Origin: a bacterium
Lineage (GTDB): Bacteria > UBA9089 > UBA9088 > JAGUXG01
Reading direction: 5' to 3'
NCBI GenBank assembly: GCA_030018505.1
Contig: JASEHO010000035.1
Location: forward strand, 1 to 13,106
Length of the DNA stretch: 13,106 bases
Part shown: one piece after another, positions 1-7,021 of the stretch
Numbering within the stretch: the first letter of the stretch is position 1
Layout of the letters: each line of letters begins with the position of its first letter
Notes under the pieces: model-generated
What the model was told of the DNA's origin: nothing
Database searches by the model: none
What the model saw: only the letters and a program-made list of their open reading frames with translations
Translations under genes and position numbers: made by a program

Positions 1-72
1 TTAAAATGCTAATTGCTAATTTTACATTTTACATTGAATTTTACCCGTTACTTCATAAGGCTTGAGTGTTAC
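1..72. mobile_element. MITE copy 1, right part (IS66-like ends)
   Basis: This is the right half of a short non-autonomous element whose left end is outside the window. The terminal part (47-72) begins GTTACTTCA and ends GTGTTAC; it matches the reverse complement of the left end of copy 2 (7022-7047) at about 20 of 26 positions. Positions 1-38 are a perfect reverse complement of 7057-7094. The interior is made of 7-bp units (TTAAAAT, GCTAATT twice, TTACATT twice, GAATTTT). The element overlaps the last bases of pilQ, and its terminal GTAAC (minus strand) provides the pilQ TAA. If the 8-bp duplication rule of the other copies holds, the duplicated target is CTGTTAAT at 73-80; its partner would be left of the window. 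Confidence 0.7.
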
Positions 73-1748
73 CTGTTAATAATATGAGGCGTGATGAAGA
101 TGAGTATCTCCTGTTTCATGGGTCTGCTGGTTGCTCTTCCTGCGCTTGTGTGTCTGAAAAACCGCCCTATAAAAGGAAAATCACCCAGAAACGGGACAGA
201 GGTTTCAGTTATTCTATCAGATCTTTGAATTAATCCGCCAATGACCACTGTCTCTCCATCATTAATCAATATCTGGGTCTTAACATTAGTTTCTGTAGTA
301 TTAGGAGCATCGTAGGTATATCCTCTAAATGTAACCAATATGAGATTTCCGGTCTTATCACTTACATCAATATCTAAGTTGATACTCTTATCAGGGTTGA
401 CCCTTGGGGTAATATTGAGTTTTGTCATCACATCCATAAACTTAGCCACGAGAGCCGGACCGCCTGCTCCTGGCACTTCTTCCATATAAGGAATGCTATC
501 GCCTATACTAATCTTTGCAGGTTGATTGTCTGATGTAGCAATCCTTGGTGAGGCAATAATATTTGCTTTCTGTTTTGTTACCAGGTCTGAGATAGCAAAG
601 AAAAGCCTCTTTGTATCCATAATATGGCCTATAGTCAATTGATTTTTGGCTCCACCAATACCAAGCCCCACTTCTGCTGCTTTCAAATCTCCTCCCTTAT
701 CAGCACCACCAAAACTATAACCTGTCTGATTAGCTAATCCCCATTGAAAACCTAAAGCCCTTTGTGGATCCTCACTTATGCCTATCATTTGCACCTCAAT
801 CATCACCTGAGGGGTTGGTGCATCAAGCCTCTTTATCACCTCTTTTATCTCCCTCAGATTAGAAATGGTGGTGTTAATAATCAAAGAGTTTGTCCTTTTA
901 TCTACAGTCAGTTTTCCTCCTGCATCAGGGTCAAGCAGTGGGGTTACCAACAAAGCCATATTGTCTGCTTTATCATAGCTTACAGAAACAATCTCTGTGC
1001 ATAAAGCGGTCTTTATGAGATTTTCTCTTGTATCCACCCGAATTACATTTCCCTCCTCAGCCCACTCATAGTTGTATGTCTTAAGAATGAGGTCAAGCGC
1101 TTTCTTCCAGGATAGGTCATTTAGCTCAATGGTTATATTGCCCTCAACCCTATCACCAATAATAATATCCCTTTTTATCTTCTTGGCTATGGCTGAAAGT
1201 GCATCCCTAAGATCCACATCCTTGAATTTAAGGGATATGGTGGCTATCTCCTGCTCTTTTTCTACTACCAGTTTTTTAGGTATGATTGCTTCTTCCATCT
1301 TTCCAAATGGAGGTAAGGCTGTAGAAGGTATCTCAGTCAATATCTCTTCTTCGGATTCTGCTATCTTTTCTACTGACCTTACCCCTGTCTCTATTTGAAG
1401 AATAACATTCTTTGAATCTGTGAGGATCTGATATGGAAAAATCCGACTTAATTCTATGGCTACCCTGGCAATCTTTATCGGCTCATTCATTCTTTGAGAA
1501 ACCTGTATAGAAAGGACAGCTTTACTCTCATTCTTTGCCTTAATAGAGTCTCCCTTTGCATTCAAGAGGTCAATAATCAGCAGTGCAGGCTTTTCTATAG
1601 TAAAGACCCGATACTGCGGTTGTTCTGATGCCAAAATACTGATAAAGGTCTTTTGCCCTTCATCATAGGCTCTAATACCTGTAATCTCATACCCAAAAGC
1701 ATACTTTCCAAAAAGCCCAAATATCATTATCAATATTATCTTTTTCAT
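69..1748 (-). CDS. pilQ: type IV pilus secretin PilQ
   Basis: Outer-membrane secretin that forms the multimeric gate through which the type IV pilus passes. The 559-residue protein has a hydrophobic signal peptide (about 1-19) and an AMIN-type beta domain (about 20-120) typical of PilQ. After a linker come an STN-type domain (about 168-240), an N-type secretin domain (about 245-310) and the C-terminal secretin barrel (about 375-557). The barrel carries the VIGGLI and VPFLGDFPFIGRFF signature (about 502-531). The ATG overlaps the pilP stop by four bases (ATGA) and has a GGAGAGG-type ribosome site, so the start is well supported. It is the last gene of pilNOPQ. The stop codon lies in the terminal repeat of a MITE, so the final residues may differ from the ancestral ones. 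PilQ, rather than a type II GspD, is favoured by the AMIN domain and by the pilP neighbour. Confidence 0.95.
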   Translation of the reverse strand: MKKIILIMIFGLFGKYAFGYEITGIRAYDEGQKTFISILASEQPQYRVFTIEKPALLIIDLLNAKGDSIKAKNESKAVLSIQVSQRMNEPIKIARVAIELSRIFPYQILTDSKNVILQIETGVRSVEKIAESEEEILTEIPSTALPPFGKMEEAIIPKKLVVEKEQEIATISLKFKDVDLRDALSAIAKKIKRDIIIGDRVEGNITIELNDLSWKKALDLILKTYNYEWAEEGNVIRVDTRENLIKTALCTEIVSVSYDKADNMALLVTPLLDPDAGGKLTVDKRTNSLIINTTISNLREIKEVIKRLDAPTPQVMIEVQMIGISEDPQRALGFQWGLANQTGYSFGGADKGGDLKAAEVGLGIGGAKNQLTIGHIMDTKRLFFAISDLVTKQKANIIASPRIATSDNQPAKISIGDSIPYMEEVPGAGGPALVAKFMDVMTKLNITPRVNPDKSINLDIDVSDKTGNLILVTFRGYTYDAPNTTETNVKTQILINDGETVVIGGLIQRSDRITETSVPFLGDFPFIGRFFRHTSAGRATSRPMKQEILIFITPHIINR

Positions 1749-2266
1749 TTCACCTCTCCTTCTCCTAAATTCTTCTCCTCCTTAATTTTTAAGATAGCAC
1801 TCTTATCTTTTTTAGTTAAAACTATTTCTTTTTTATCCCTCTTTCCCCTTATATCCTCAAGAGCTTCTCCTTCTTCATTTAAGATCCTTCCATCAACCAT
1901 AGTAAAAGACTTATTCTCGGATGTCATCAATCCAACCTCTCCTTTACTATCCCACACAAGCCCAGAAAGCTCAAATGTTTCAAGGCCTGTAATCTCTGTC
2001 TCTGCCTCTTCCGCCCTTATCACCACTTTCATCTCTTCCAACCTCTCTCCTGAAGTTATCCTTCCAAGTTGAGCCTCAACAAGTGGTACAAATGGGTCCC
2101 TTCTTCCAAAGTCTTTATAAATATACTGCTCTGGTTCTGGTTCCTTAAATTCCAGCACCACAGGAGGAGATGGCTGAACAGCGACAGATTGCTCTGATTC
2201 TTTCTTCTTGCACCCTGCACCTACCAGCAATATAAATAGTATTAAAACAATCTCTTTTGTCTTCAT
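1745..2266 (-). CDS. pilP: type IV pilus assembly lipoprotein PilP
   Basis: PilP links the inner-membrane PilN/PilO complex to the secretin PilQ in the periplasm. The 173-residue product starts with a positively charged N-terminus and a hydrophobic stretch ending in VGAGC. Cys19 is the probable lipidation site, although the residue at -3 is Gly rather than the usual Leu/Val/Ile. A Pro/Glu-rich linker leads to the family motif GRRDPF (54-59), followed by a small beta domain (about 92-150, starting FELSGLVW). The C-terminal tail is unusually rich in Lys and Glu. The gene lies 38 bp after pilO and overlaps pilQ by four bases, so the two are probably translationally coupled. The assignment rests on the GRRDPF motif, the lipoprotein start and the gene order. 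Confidence 0.88.
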   Translation of the reverse strand: MKTKEIVLILFILLVGAGCKKKESEQSVAVQPSPPVVLEFKEPEPEQYIYKDFGRRDPFVPLVEAQLGRITSGERLEEMKVVIRAEEAETEITGLETFELSGLVWDSKGEVGLMTSENKSFTMVDGRILNEEGEALEDIRGKRDKKEIVLTKKDKSAILKIKEEKNLGEGEVK

Positions 2267-2304
2267 TTATTCTTTTCTTTTTATCACTTAAACTATACTT
2301 GTAT

Positions 2305-2886
2305 TTACTGATATATGTATGATTCAACTTGCAAAGTTACTGATATTGTCTCCTCTTTTTCTTCTTTTCCTTCTAAAGCACCTTTTTCCATCCTTGTCGT
2401 TATACCTGTAAGCTGGATTTTTGTCGGACTAATTAAACGAGGAAGATTTCCAATTGCTGCAAGAAATACGGCTAAATTATGATAGGTTGTCTTTATCCCG
2501 GAAAGAGTTATAGGAAGGGTAGAATAATCACCTTGACTTGTAACATTATTTGGAGAAAAAGAGTTGAATGAAATCCCATTCTCCTCAGAGATTTCTGTTA
2601 AGGTAGAGAGAAGAAATGGTATATCCTTCTCTTTTGGCAAAGCCTTTTCACTATATTCCAACTCTTTCCTGAGTTTTGCAGATTCAGCCCGGACATAAGG
2701 AAGTCTTGCGGCTGTTTTGCTATCTTCCTTGAACTTCTGCTCTTTCTGATTCCTGTCCAATTTAAGCCTTGCTATTTCTATTCGGGAAGGTTTAACGCTA
2801 TAATTATAGAAACAGAAACCTCCACCGATAATAACGGCTGCAATAACAACATATAATTTCTGCTGTTCAGTTAATTTACCACCCAT
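2305..2886 (-). CDS. pilO: type IV pilus inner-membrane protein PilO
   Basis: PilO is a single-pass inner-membrane protein that dimerises with PilN and holds the alignment complex together. The 193 residues comprise a short cytoplasmic N-terminus, one membrane helix (about 11-28) and a charged heptad-rich coiled coil (about 33-80). The periplasmic ferredoxin-like domain (about 85-193) contains the family-typical stretch around PITLSGIKTTYHNLAVFLAA (127-146), which resembles the GTYHDLA...L region of PilO proteins. Only three bases separate it from the pilN stop, and a GGAGAT ribosome site lies in the end of pilN. The sequence is divergent, so the call relies on topology plus position between pilN and pilP. 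Confidence 0.88.
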   Translation of the reverse strand: MGGKLTEQQKLYVVIAAVIIGGGFCFYNYSVKPSRIEIARLKLDRNQKEQKFKEDSKTAARLPYVRAESAKLRKELEYSEKALPKEKDIPFLLSTLTEISEENGISFNSFSPNNVTSQGDYSTLPITLSGIKTTYHNLAVFLAAIGNLPRLISPTKIQLTGITTRMEKGALEGKEEKEETISVTLQVESYIYQ

Positions 2887-2889
2887 CTT

Positions 2890-3420
2890 TTAATCTCCGT
2901 AAAGATAGTTCATTGTAATCGTAAAACCTTTAATATCATCGCCTGAAACACTACCAACCTCTATATTAGCAAAAAATGGATTCTTCATCAGGCTAACCAT
3001 AAAATTTGCCACAGCATAATTAGAAAAAGCAGAACAGGCAACGGAAATTTTATTCTCCTCTAAAGGCAAGAAGCTACTTATCCAAACATCCTCAGTCATA
3101 GCATTAGAAAATTCATTCATTACTGTCACCCAACGAAACCTTCCTTTCGCCAAGCCATTAATAACACCGACCCTTCTTTTTATCTCATTGTTTTCTACTT
3201 CTATTCGTTGCACCTCAGTAATAATTGGGACAAGGTCAGCTATCTTCTTGTCTAAATCCTTGATCTCCGTAGTTAACATACGTTTCTGCATCGCATAATA
3301 ACACCAGATTCCAGCCAACACCATAGCATAAACACAAAATAAAGCAGAGACCAACACTAATTGTTGCCTCTTTTTTCTTTTTTCAGCTATCTCTGGTGGA
3401 AGTAGGTTTATTAGAGTCAT
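2890..3420 (-). CDS. pilN: type IV pilus inner-membrane protein PilN
   Basis: PilN is the partner of PilO and normally binds cytoplasmic PilM through its short N-terminal tail. The first residues, MTLINLLPPE, match the PilN hallmark (INLLP) that docks into PilM. A membrane helix follows (about 21-43), then a coiled coil (about 46-85) and a periplasmic ferredoxin-like fold (about 95-176). The length of 176 residues is normal for PilN. It is the first pil gene here: no pilM lies upstream, although the PilM-binding motif is kept, so pilM is presumably elsewhere. The start follows a GAGGG ribosome site and a good promoter at 3439-3468. Confidence 0.92.
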   Translation of the reverse strand: MTLINLLPPEIAEKRKKRQQLVLVSALFCVYAMVLAGIWCYYAMQKRMLTTEIKDLDKKIADLVPIITEVQRIEVENNEIKRRVGVINGLAKGRFRWVTVMNEFSNAMTEDVWISSFLPLEENKISVACSAFSNYAVANFMVSLMKNPFFANIEVGSVSGDDIKGFTITMNYLYGD

Positions 3421-3438
3421 TTTTTTCCCTCAACGGGT

Positions 3439-3468
3439 ATTATATATAATTTTATTACTTTTTGTCTA
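3439..3468 (-). promoter_or_regulatory. predicted sigma70-type promoter of pilNOPQ
   Basis: On the minus strand TAGACA (3468-3463; five of six matches to TTGACA) is followed by an 18-bp spacer and a perfect TATAAT (3444-3439). The expected transcript start is about 10-13 bases before the pilN ATG. This would let pilNOPQ be expressed separately from the three minus-strand genes upstream. The region is AT-rich, which raises the chance of a fortuitous -10 box. Confidence 0.5.
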
Positions 3469-3522
3469 TACATAAATTTGTGTGCTGAGAAACTATCAGA
3501 TTTCCAAAAATGTTCTATTATT

Positions 3523-3804
3523 TTATCTTTTAGAAAGTAGAAAAGCAAGGAGAGAGAGAACGATGATTGCCCCAATGATTATGGCAAGTGTCAATAGCTT
3601 CTTTTTGGGAATACCACTAAATAAACTTTTTGCCATAGACCCTTCTTCTATCTTCTTCTGCTGGTCAAAAAGCTGAGACTTGAGCTCTGATGGAAGGTCT
3701 GCTACCGTCATCTTCTTTACTTTCTTAGAAAAAAGCTCCTTGCATAGGTTGCAGTATAAAGCACCATCTAAGTTCTCATAGCCACATTTCTTACAGATAA
3801 TCAT
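3523..3804 (-). CDS. small zinc-ribbon membrane protein
   Basis: A 93-residue hypothetical protein of unknown function. The N-terminus carries two CxxC pairs (Cys4/Cys7 and Cys18/Cys21) in the arrangement of a zinc ribbon. A charged linker (about 28-67) follows. The C-terminal membrane helix (about 70-89) has a positively charged end (SKR), consistent with a tail-anchored protein with the zinc ribbon in the cytoplasm. The gene lies 14 bases downstream of ubiX and is probably the last gene of a unit with ubiX and the beta-CASP hydrolase. No strong ribosome site is visible. Proteins of this build are common in bacteria and rarely characterised, so no specific role is claimed. Confidence 0.75.
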   Translation of the reverse strand: MIICKKCGYENLDGALYCNLCKELFSKKVKKMTVADLPSELKSQLFDQQKKIEEGSMAKSLFSGIPKKKLLTLAIIIGAIIVLSLLAFLLSKR

Positions 3805-3818
3805 ATCTTTTTAGCCAA

Positions 3819-4358
3819 TTATACCCTATACGATTTATCTAATATCTGCAGAACCCTTTTTACCAAGCTATCAACCAAATCAACTATGCTCTGGGGTTTG
3901 TTATAAAAATAGGGCATAGCTGGAAGGATGTCTGCTCCCATCCTTCTTAATGTGAGCATATTGGTAAGGTGAATCTCAGAAAGCGGGGTCTCACGGGGAA
4001 CAAGAACAAGCCTTCTTCTCTCCTTTAAGGCAACATCTGCAGCTCTTTCAAGAAGATTGTCTGACCCACCACAGGCTATAGCAGATAGGGTGCCCATACT
4101 ACAAGGGACAACTACCATTCCATCTGTCTGAAAAGAACCACTGGCAATTGAAGCATTTAGATTATGATTGTCTAAGCAATGGATATTCTTTCTATCAGCA
4201 AAGTAATCATCTGCGTCAATATCTAACTCTTGCTTAAATATCTCCTTTGCTGTATCTGTTATTAACAAAAAGACCTCATTTTCTTCTGCCAATAACTCAA
4301 CTGTCCTCTTTCCATAGATCACACCACTTGCACCACTAATGCCAACTATATACCGCAT
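3819..4358 (-). CDS. ubiX: UbiX-family flavin prenyltransferase
   Basis: UbiX joins dimethylallyl phosphate to reduced FMN, giving prenylated FMN, the cofactor of UbiD-type decarboxylases. The 179-residue length is typical. Visible family features are the flavin-binding start GISGASGVIYG (6-16), SGSF (73-76), PCSMGTLSAIA (85-95), the catalytic-region segment LVLVPRETPLSEIH (117-130), and PAMPYFY (146-152) near the C-terminus. The gene overlaps the end of the upstream beta-CASP gene by 13 bases, suggesting coupled translation. No ubiD partner is in the window, so the client decarboxylase is unknown; it could act in ubiquinone, menaquinone (futalosine) or aromatic acid metabolism. Confidence 0.93.
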   Translation of the reverse strand: MRYIVGISGASGVIYGKRTVELLAEENEVFLLITDTAKEIFKQELDIDADDYFADRKNIHCLDNHNLNASIASGSFQTDGMVVVPCSMGTLSAIACGGSDNLLERAADVALKERRRLVLVPRETPLSEIHLTNMLTLRRMGADILPAMPYFYNKPQSIVDLVDSLVKRVLQILDKSYRV

Positions 4359-5764
4359 ATCAGTCTTATATTGACAATCTCACCCTGGCAAGGAATAACA
4401 GCCCTTTTGTGCTCTAAACCAGCCTCCCTCATCAGGGTATGAAAATATTCGGGATTAAAACTATGAGCAGGAATAACTGTCTTAGGCTTTAATGCCTTGA
4501 TTAAATCTATGAGCTCACTTACTGTAGCATGACCTGATGTATAGTAAGGCTCAAGAAGGATTTTACGCAACTTCAATAATTCATAAAGCCTTTCTGCCCT
4601 TTGAGTCCAATGTTCGCTGTAACTCATTGATAGACTCACCATTACTAAACATTTAGAAAATACCTTATCAAAGGAATACCGGATAATTTTATTGAATTCT
4701 GACATTTCATTCTGATAAGTAGTTGAGATAAGCACTGGAGAAATAGCCTTGTTCACATCTTTTTCCCTCGTAGCATATCTAATCTTGCCTGATTGAAAGA
4801 GTTCTTGTAGAAGTTTTGTCAACTCTTGAGGGATAACCTCCTTATCAAGATGCTCTCGTGTCTCTTTACCTACTACCCAATCATAGTAATTCTTTACGAT
4901 AAAGAACTGTCGAGTAGTATCATATTTTTTAATCATTTCAAATAACCGCATAACTAAAGAATAATCTCCAGAGCGAATAATGATTCCCAAACCACCTTTG
5001 ATCTCTTTCAAATTCTTATTGATTAACTTACATGCCTCTTCATTTGTCAAAGCCGTAGGAGCAGGTTCAAGGTTAGTTCCTTCACAAATAAGGACATCTG
5101 TTTTTTCAATCCATTTTTTTAAGATATTAATTGCCTTTGTGGTAGGTAATTGACCTTTGTCCGGTGAAAAGATTTGTCCTCTAAAATCACCGGTATAAAC
5201 TAATCTTTCGTCTCCTTCCTGAATAAGATACATAAAAGAAGGAATCGTCGAATGGTCTATTTGAATAGTTTGAACATTATTTATTTTTGTAGATGTATCT
5301 TTAAATTCAAGTGCCTTAGCCTTTGATAGAACATCTTTGATTGTGTTAAACTTAAAACCATACTCTTTTTCTTTTTCACCTTCAGGGGTTAATTCATTCA
5401 GGATTTTAGGGATGAAATAATCAATAACTGATTTGGGGGCAATAATATCTTTTACATATTTAGCGATGGACGGAAAACCCATATAATGGTCGGTATGTGG
5501 ATGAGAGATTAAAAGGGTAGCACTTGAATTGGTCAGATTAAATTTATCAATTGTTTGTTGAGAAGGCTCTACTGGATAAAAATCAAAGTCTGTTAATAAT
5601 TGTTTAGGATACGAGTAGATATTCCAGAAACTTTCTCCACCTAACTCCTCTGTTTTAAGTAATCCTACTCCACAATCAAGAAAATACTTACTCCCATTCT
5701 TGAATTGAACCAGGAAACAATTTCCGCCTATTTGTCGCTTAGGACCTAAACTTGTAATTTGCAT
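4346..5764 (-). CDS. RNase J-like metallo-beta-lactamase/beta-CASP hydrolase
   Basis: A 472-residue metallo-beta-lactamase fold protein with a beta-CASP insertion, the architecture of RNase J and related nucleases. Likely metal ligands are His88, His90, Asp92 and His93 in SHPHTDH, His171 in IDHSTIPS, Asp193 in YTGDFRG and a late His (His434) in VIPAHSF. SGHA (410-413) is the RNA-metabolising MBL motif, and CEGTNL (227-232) matches the RNase J position SDSTNA. It is shorter than standard RNase J (about 550 residues) and lacks the C-terminal domain, so it is probably a paralogue rather than the main RNase J. The start is supported by an AGGAGGTG ribosome site. RNA is the likely substrate by family, but this is not proven. 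Confidence 0.85.
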   Translation of the reverse strand: MQITSLGPKRQIGGNCFLVQFKNGSKYFLDCGVGLLKTEELGGESFWNIYSYPKQLLTDFDFYPVEPSQQTIDKFNLTNSSATLLISHPHTDHYMGFPSIAKYVKDIIAPKSVIDYFIPKILNELTPEGEKEKEYGFKFNTIKDVLSKAKALEFKDTSTKINNVQTIQIDHSTIPSFMYLIQEGDERLVYTGDFRGQIFSPDKGQLPTTKAINILKKWIEKTDVLICEGTNLEPAPTALTNEEACKLINKNLKEIKGGLGIIIRSGDYSLVMRLFEMIKKYDTTRQFFIVKNYYDWVVGKETREHLDKEVIPQELTKLLQELFQSGKIRYATREKDVNKAISPVLISTTYQNEMSEFNKIIRYSFDKVFSKCLVMVSLSMSYSEHWTQRAERLYELLKLRKILLEPYYTSGHATVSELIDLIKALKPKTVIPAHSFNPEYFHTLMREAGLEHKRAVIPCQGEIVNIRLICGI

Positions 5765-5806
5765 AACACACCTCCTATTTATAATAAATCAACCCTTCCA
5801 ATAACT

Positions 5807-5835
5807 TATTGACCTTTCTTTATAATCAGTCAATA
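5807..5835. repeat. 7-bp inverted repeat in the divergent intergenic region
   Basis: TATTGAC (5807-5813) and GTCAATA (5829-5835) are perfect inverted arms around a 15-base centre. They lie in the 234-bp gap between the minus-strand hydrolase gene and the plus-strand thiamin gene. This could be a regulator site or a chance palindrome; no protein can be assigned. Nearby, two 7-bp units (GCACCAG, TCACCAG, 5855-5868) echo the heptamer repeats seen elsewhere. No convincing promoter or TPP riboswitch was found in this gap. Confidence 0.3.
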
Positions 5836-5998
5836 GGACTTGTTTAGGAACAGAGCACCAGTCACCAGAATTTACAAGTATATATTCTTTTTTTGCAATT
5901 ATGTCATTCCAAACCTTAAAATGTCAATGTAAATCATTATGAGAGGAGATCAGCTTACTACTTTGAATTTCTTGGCTGATTGTTGAATAATCAAGTCT

Positions 5999-6952
5999 AT
6001 GCGGAATACTATAAGGCTTATTGATGCTAATCTGAATCGGGTAAGGGAGTCGCTGCGGGTTTTAGAAGATATAGCCCGGTTTATCATAGAGGATTATAAG
6101 AAGGCAGAAGAGATAAGAAAGATACGACATAACCTTCATATGTTCTTACCGCCTGCACAGATTCTTATCGCGGCAAGGGATATTGAAAGAGATGAAGGAA
6201 GAAGATTTGAATCTCCAAAAAAGAAGGATTGGCAAGATGTATTGACCAAGAACTTTGCTAAGTGTGAGGAGGGCTTACGGGTTTTAGAAGATTTTGCAAA
6301 CCCAAATATCTCTTCTCTCCGCTATCAGCTTTATGGGATAGAAAAAACCCTCTTAAAAAGGGTAGCCCTTTCTGGATTATACCTTATCATTAACACCGGG
6401 TTATGTGAGCCTGTCTCTCTCGCCAGAGAGCTTAAAGATTCTGGCTTAAGACTTATTCAGCTCAGGGCAAAGGATATTGGTTTAAGAGAGTTCATCAAGA
6501 TAGCTAAAGAGATAAAGAGTCTTTCTGAGGAGTTCCTCCTTATCATCAATGACAGGTGTGATGTGGCTTTAGCTGTTGAATCTTGGGGTCTGCATCTTGG
6601 GGAGAAGGATATGGATATCTCAGACGCCAAAAGGATATTCCCTGGGGTGATTGGCATAACCTGCCATACCCTAAAGGAGGCAGAAAAAGCAGAGGAAGGA
6701 GGTGCGGATTATATCTCAGTAGGTCCTATCTTTCGGACATCAACAAAGCCAGAACTCCATCCAAAGGGTCTTGATTTTATCAGCGAGGTAAAGAAAAGGG
6801 TGAGCCTGCCAATGGTTGCCATTGGAGGGATAAATTTAGAAAACATAGACCTTGTCAAAGAAAGGGGTGCAGATGCTATCGCTGTCTGTTCTGCAATTAT
6901 CAGCCAAAAAGATATAAAGAGTGCCATCTCCTCCTATCTTGCAATTTTTTAA
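5999..6952 (+). CDS. thiE: ThiD2-ThiE fusion: thiamin phosphate synthase
   Basis: The C-terminal half (about 125-317) is thiamin phosphate synthase, which couples HMP-pyrophosphate with the thiazole phosphate. It shows QLRAKD (154-159), INDRCDVALA (183-192), the ThiE-typical GLHLGEKDM (197-205), ITCHTLKEA (220-228), GADYISVGPIFRTSTKP (235-251, phosphate binding) and VAIGGI (273-278). The N-terminal part (about 1-120) is a ThiD2-type helical domain with the repeated motif RVRESLRVLEDIARF (14-28) and GLRVLEDFAN (92-101), and RDIERDEGRRF (60-70). ThiD2 domains are reported to act as HMP-phosphate kinases, so the fusion probably does both steps. ATG 5999 is the only usable start, since an in-frame TGA lies at 5984-5986; no clear ribosome site precedes it. 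No other thi gene is adjacent. Confidence 0.93.
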   Translation: MRNTIRLIDANLNRVRESLRVLEDIARFIIEDYKKAEEIRKIRHNLHMFLPPAQILIAARDIERDEGRRFESPKKKDWQDVLTKNFAKCEEGLRVLEDFANPNISSLRYQLYGIEKTLLKRVALSGLYLIINTGLCEPVSLARELKDSGLRLIQLRAKDIGLREFIKIAKEIKSLSEEFLLIINDRCDVALAVESWGLHLGEKDMDISDAKRIFPGVIGITCHTLKEAEKAEEGGADYISVGPIFRTSTKPELHPKGLDFISEVKKRVSLPMVAIGGINLENIDLVKERGADAIAVCSAIISQKDIKSAISSYLAIF

Positions 6953-6971
6953 GTAGAATATATATACTTAA
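6949..6971. repeat. small inverted repeat over the thiE stop
   Basis: TTAAGTA (6949-6955) and TACTTAA (6965-6971) form a perfect 7-bp stem with a 9-base AT loop across the thiE stop codon. No T-run follows, so it is not called a terminator. A 10-bp palindrome GAATGCATTC lies just beyond, at 6989-6998. Confidence 0.25.
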
Positions 6972-7021
6972 CTGTAATTCAGAAATAAGAATGCATTCGT
7001 TAAAGAAAAACTAAGAATGTC

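Noticed and set aside
1072..1398. Plus-strand open frames opposite pilQ and similar antisense frames over other genes
   Set aside because: They are shadows of well-supported genes on the other strand with no ribosome sites or recognisable domains.
5939..5986. Short upstream frame (15 codons) beginning ATGAGAGGAG in the same frame as thiE
   Set aside because: It ends in TGA before the thiE start, has no ribosome site of its own and shows no recognisable peptide; it cannot extend thiE.
5765..5998. Possible TPP riboswitch before the thiamin gene
   Set aside because: The conserved CTGAGA and the GGATAATGCCAGCG-type core of the TPP riboswitch are absent from this gap.
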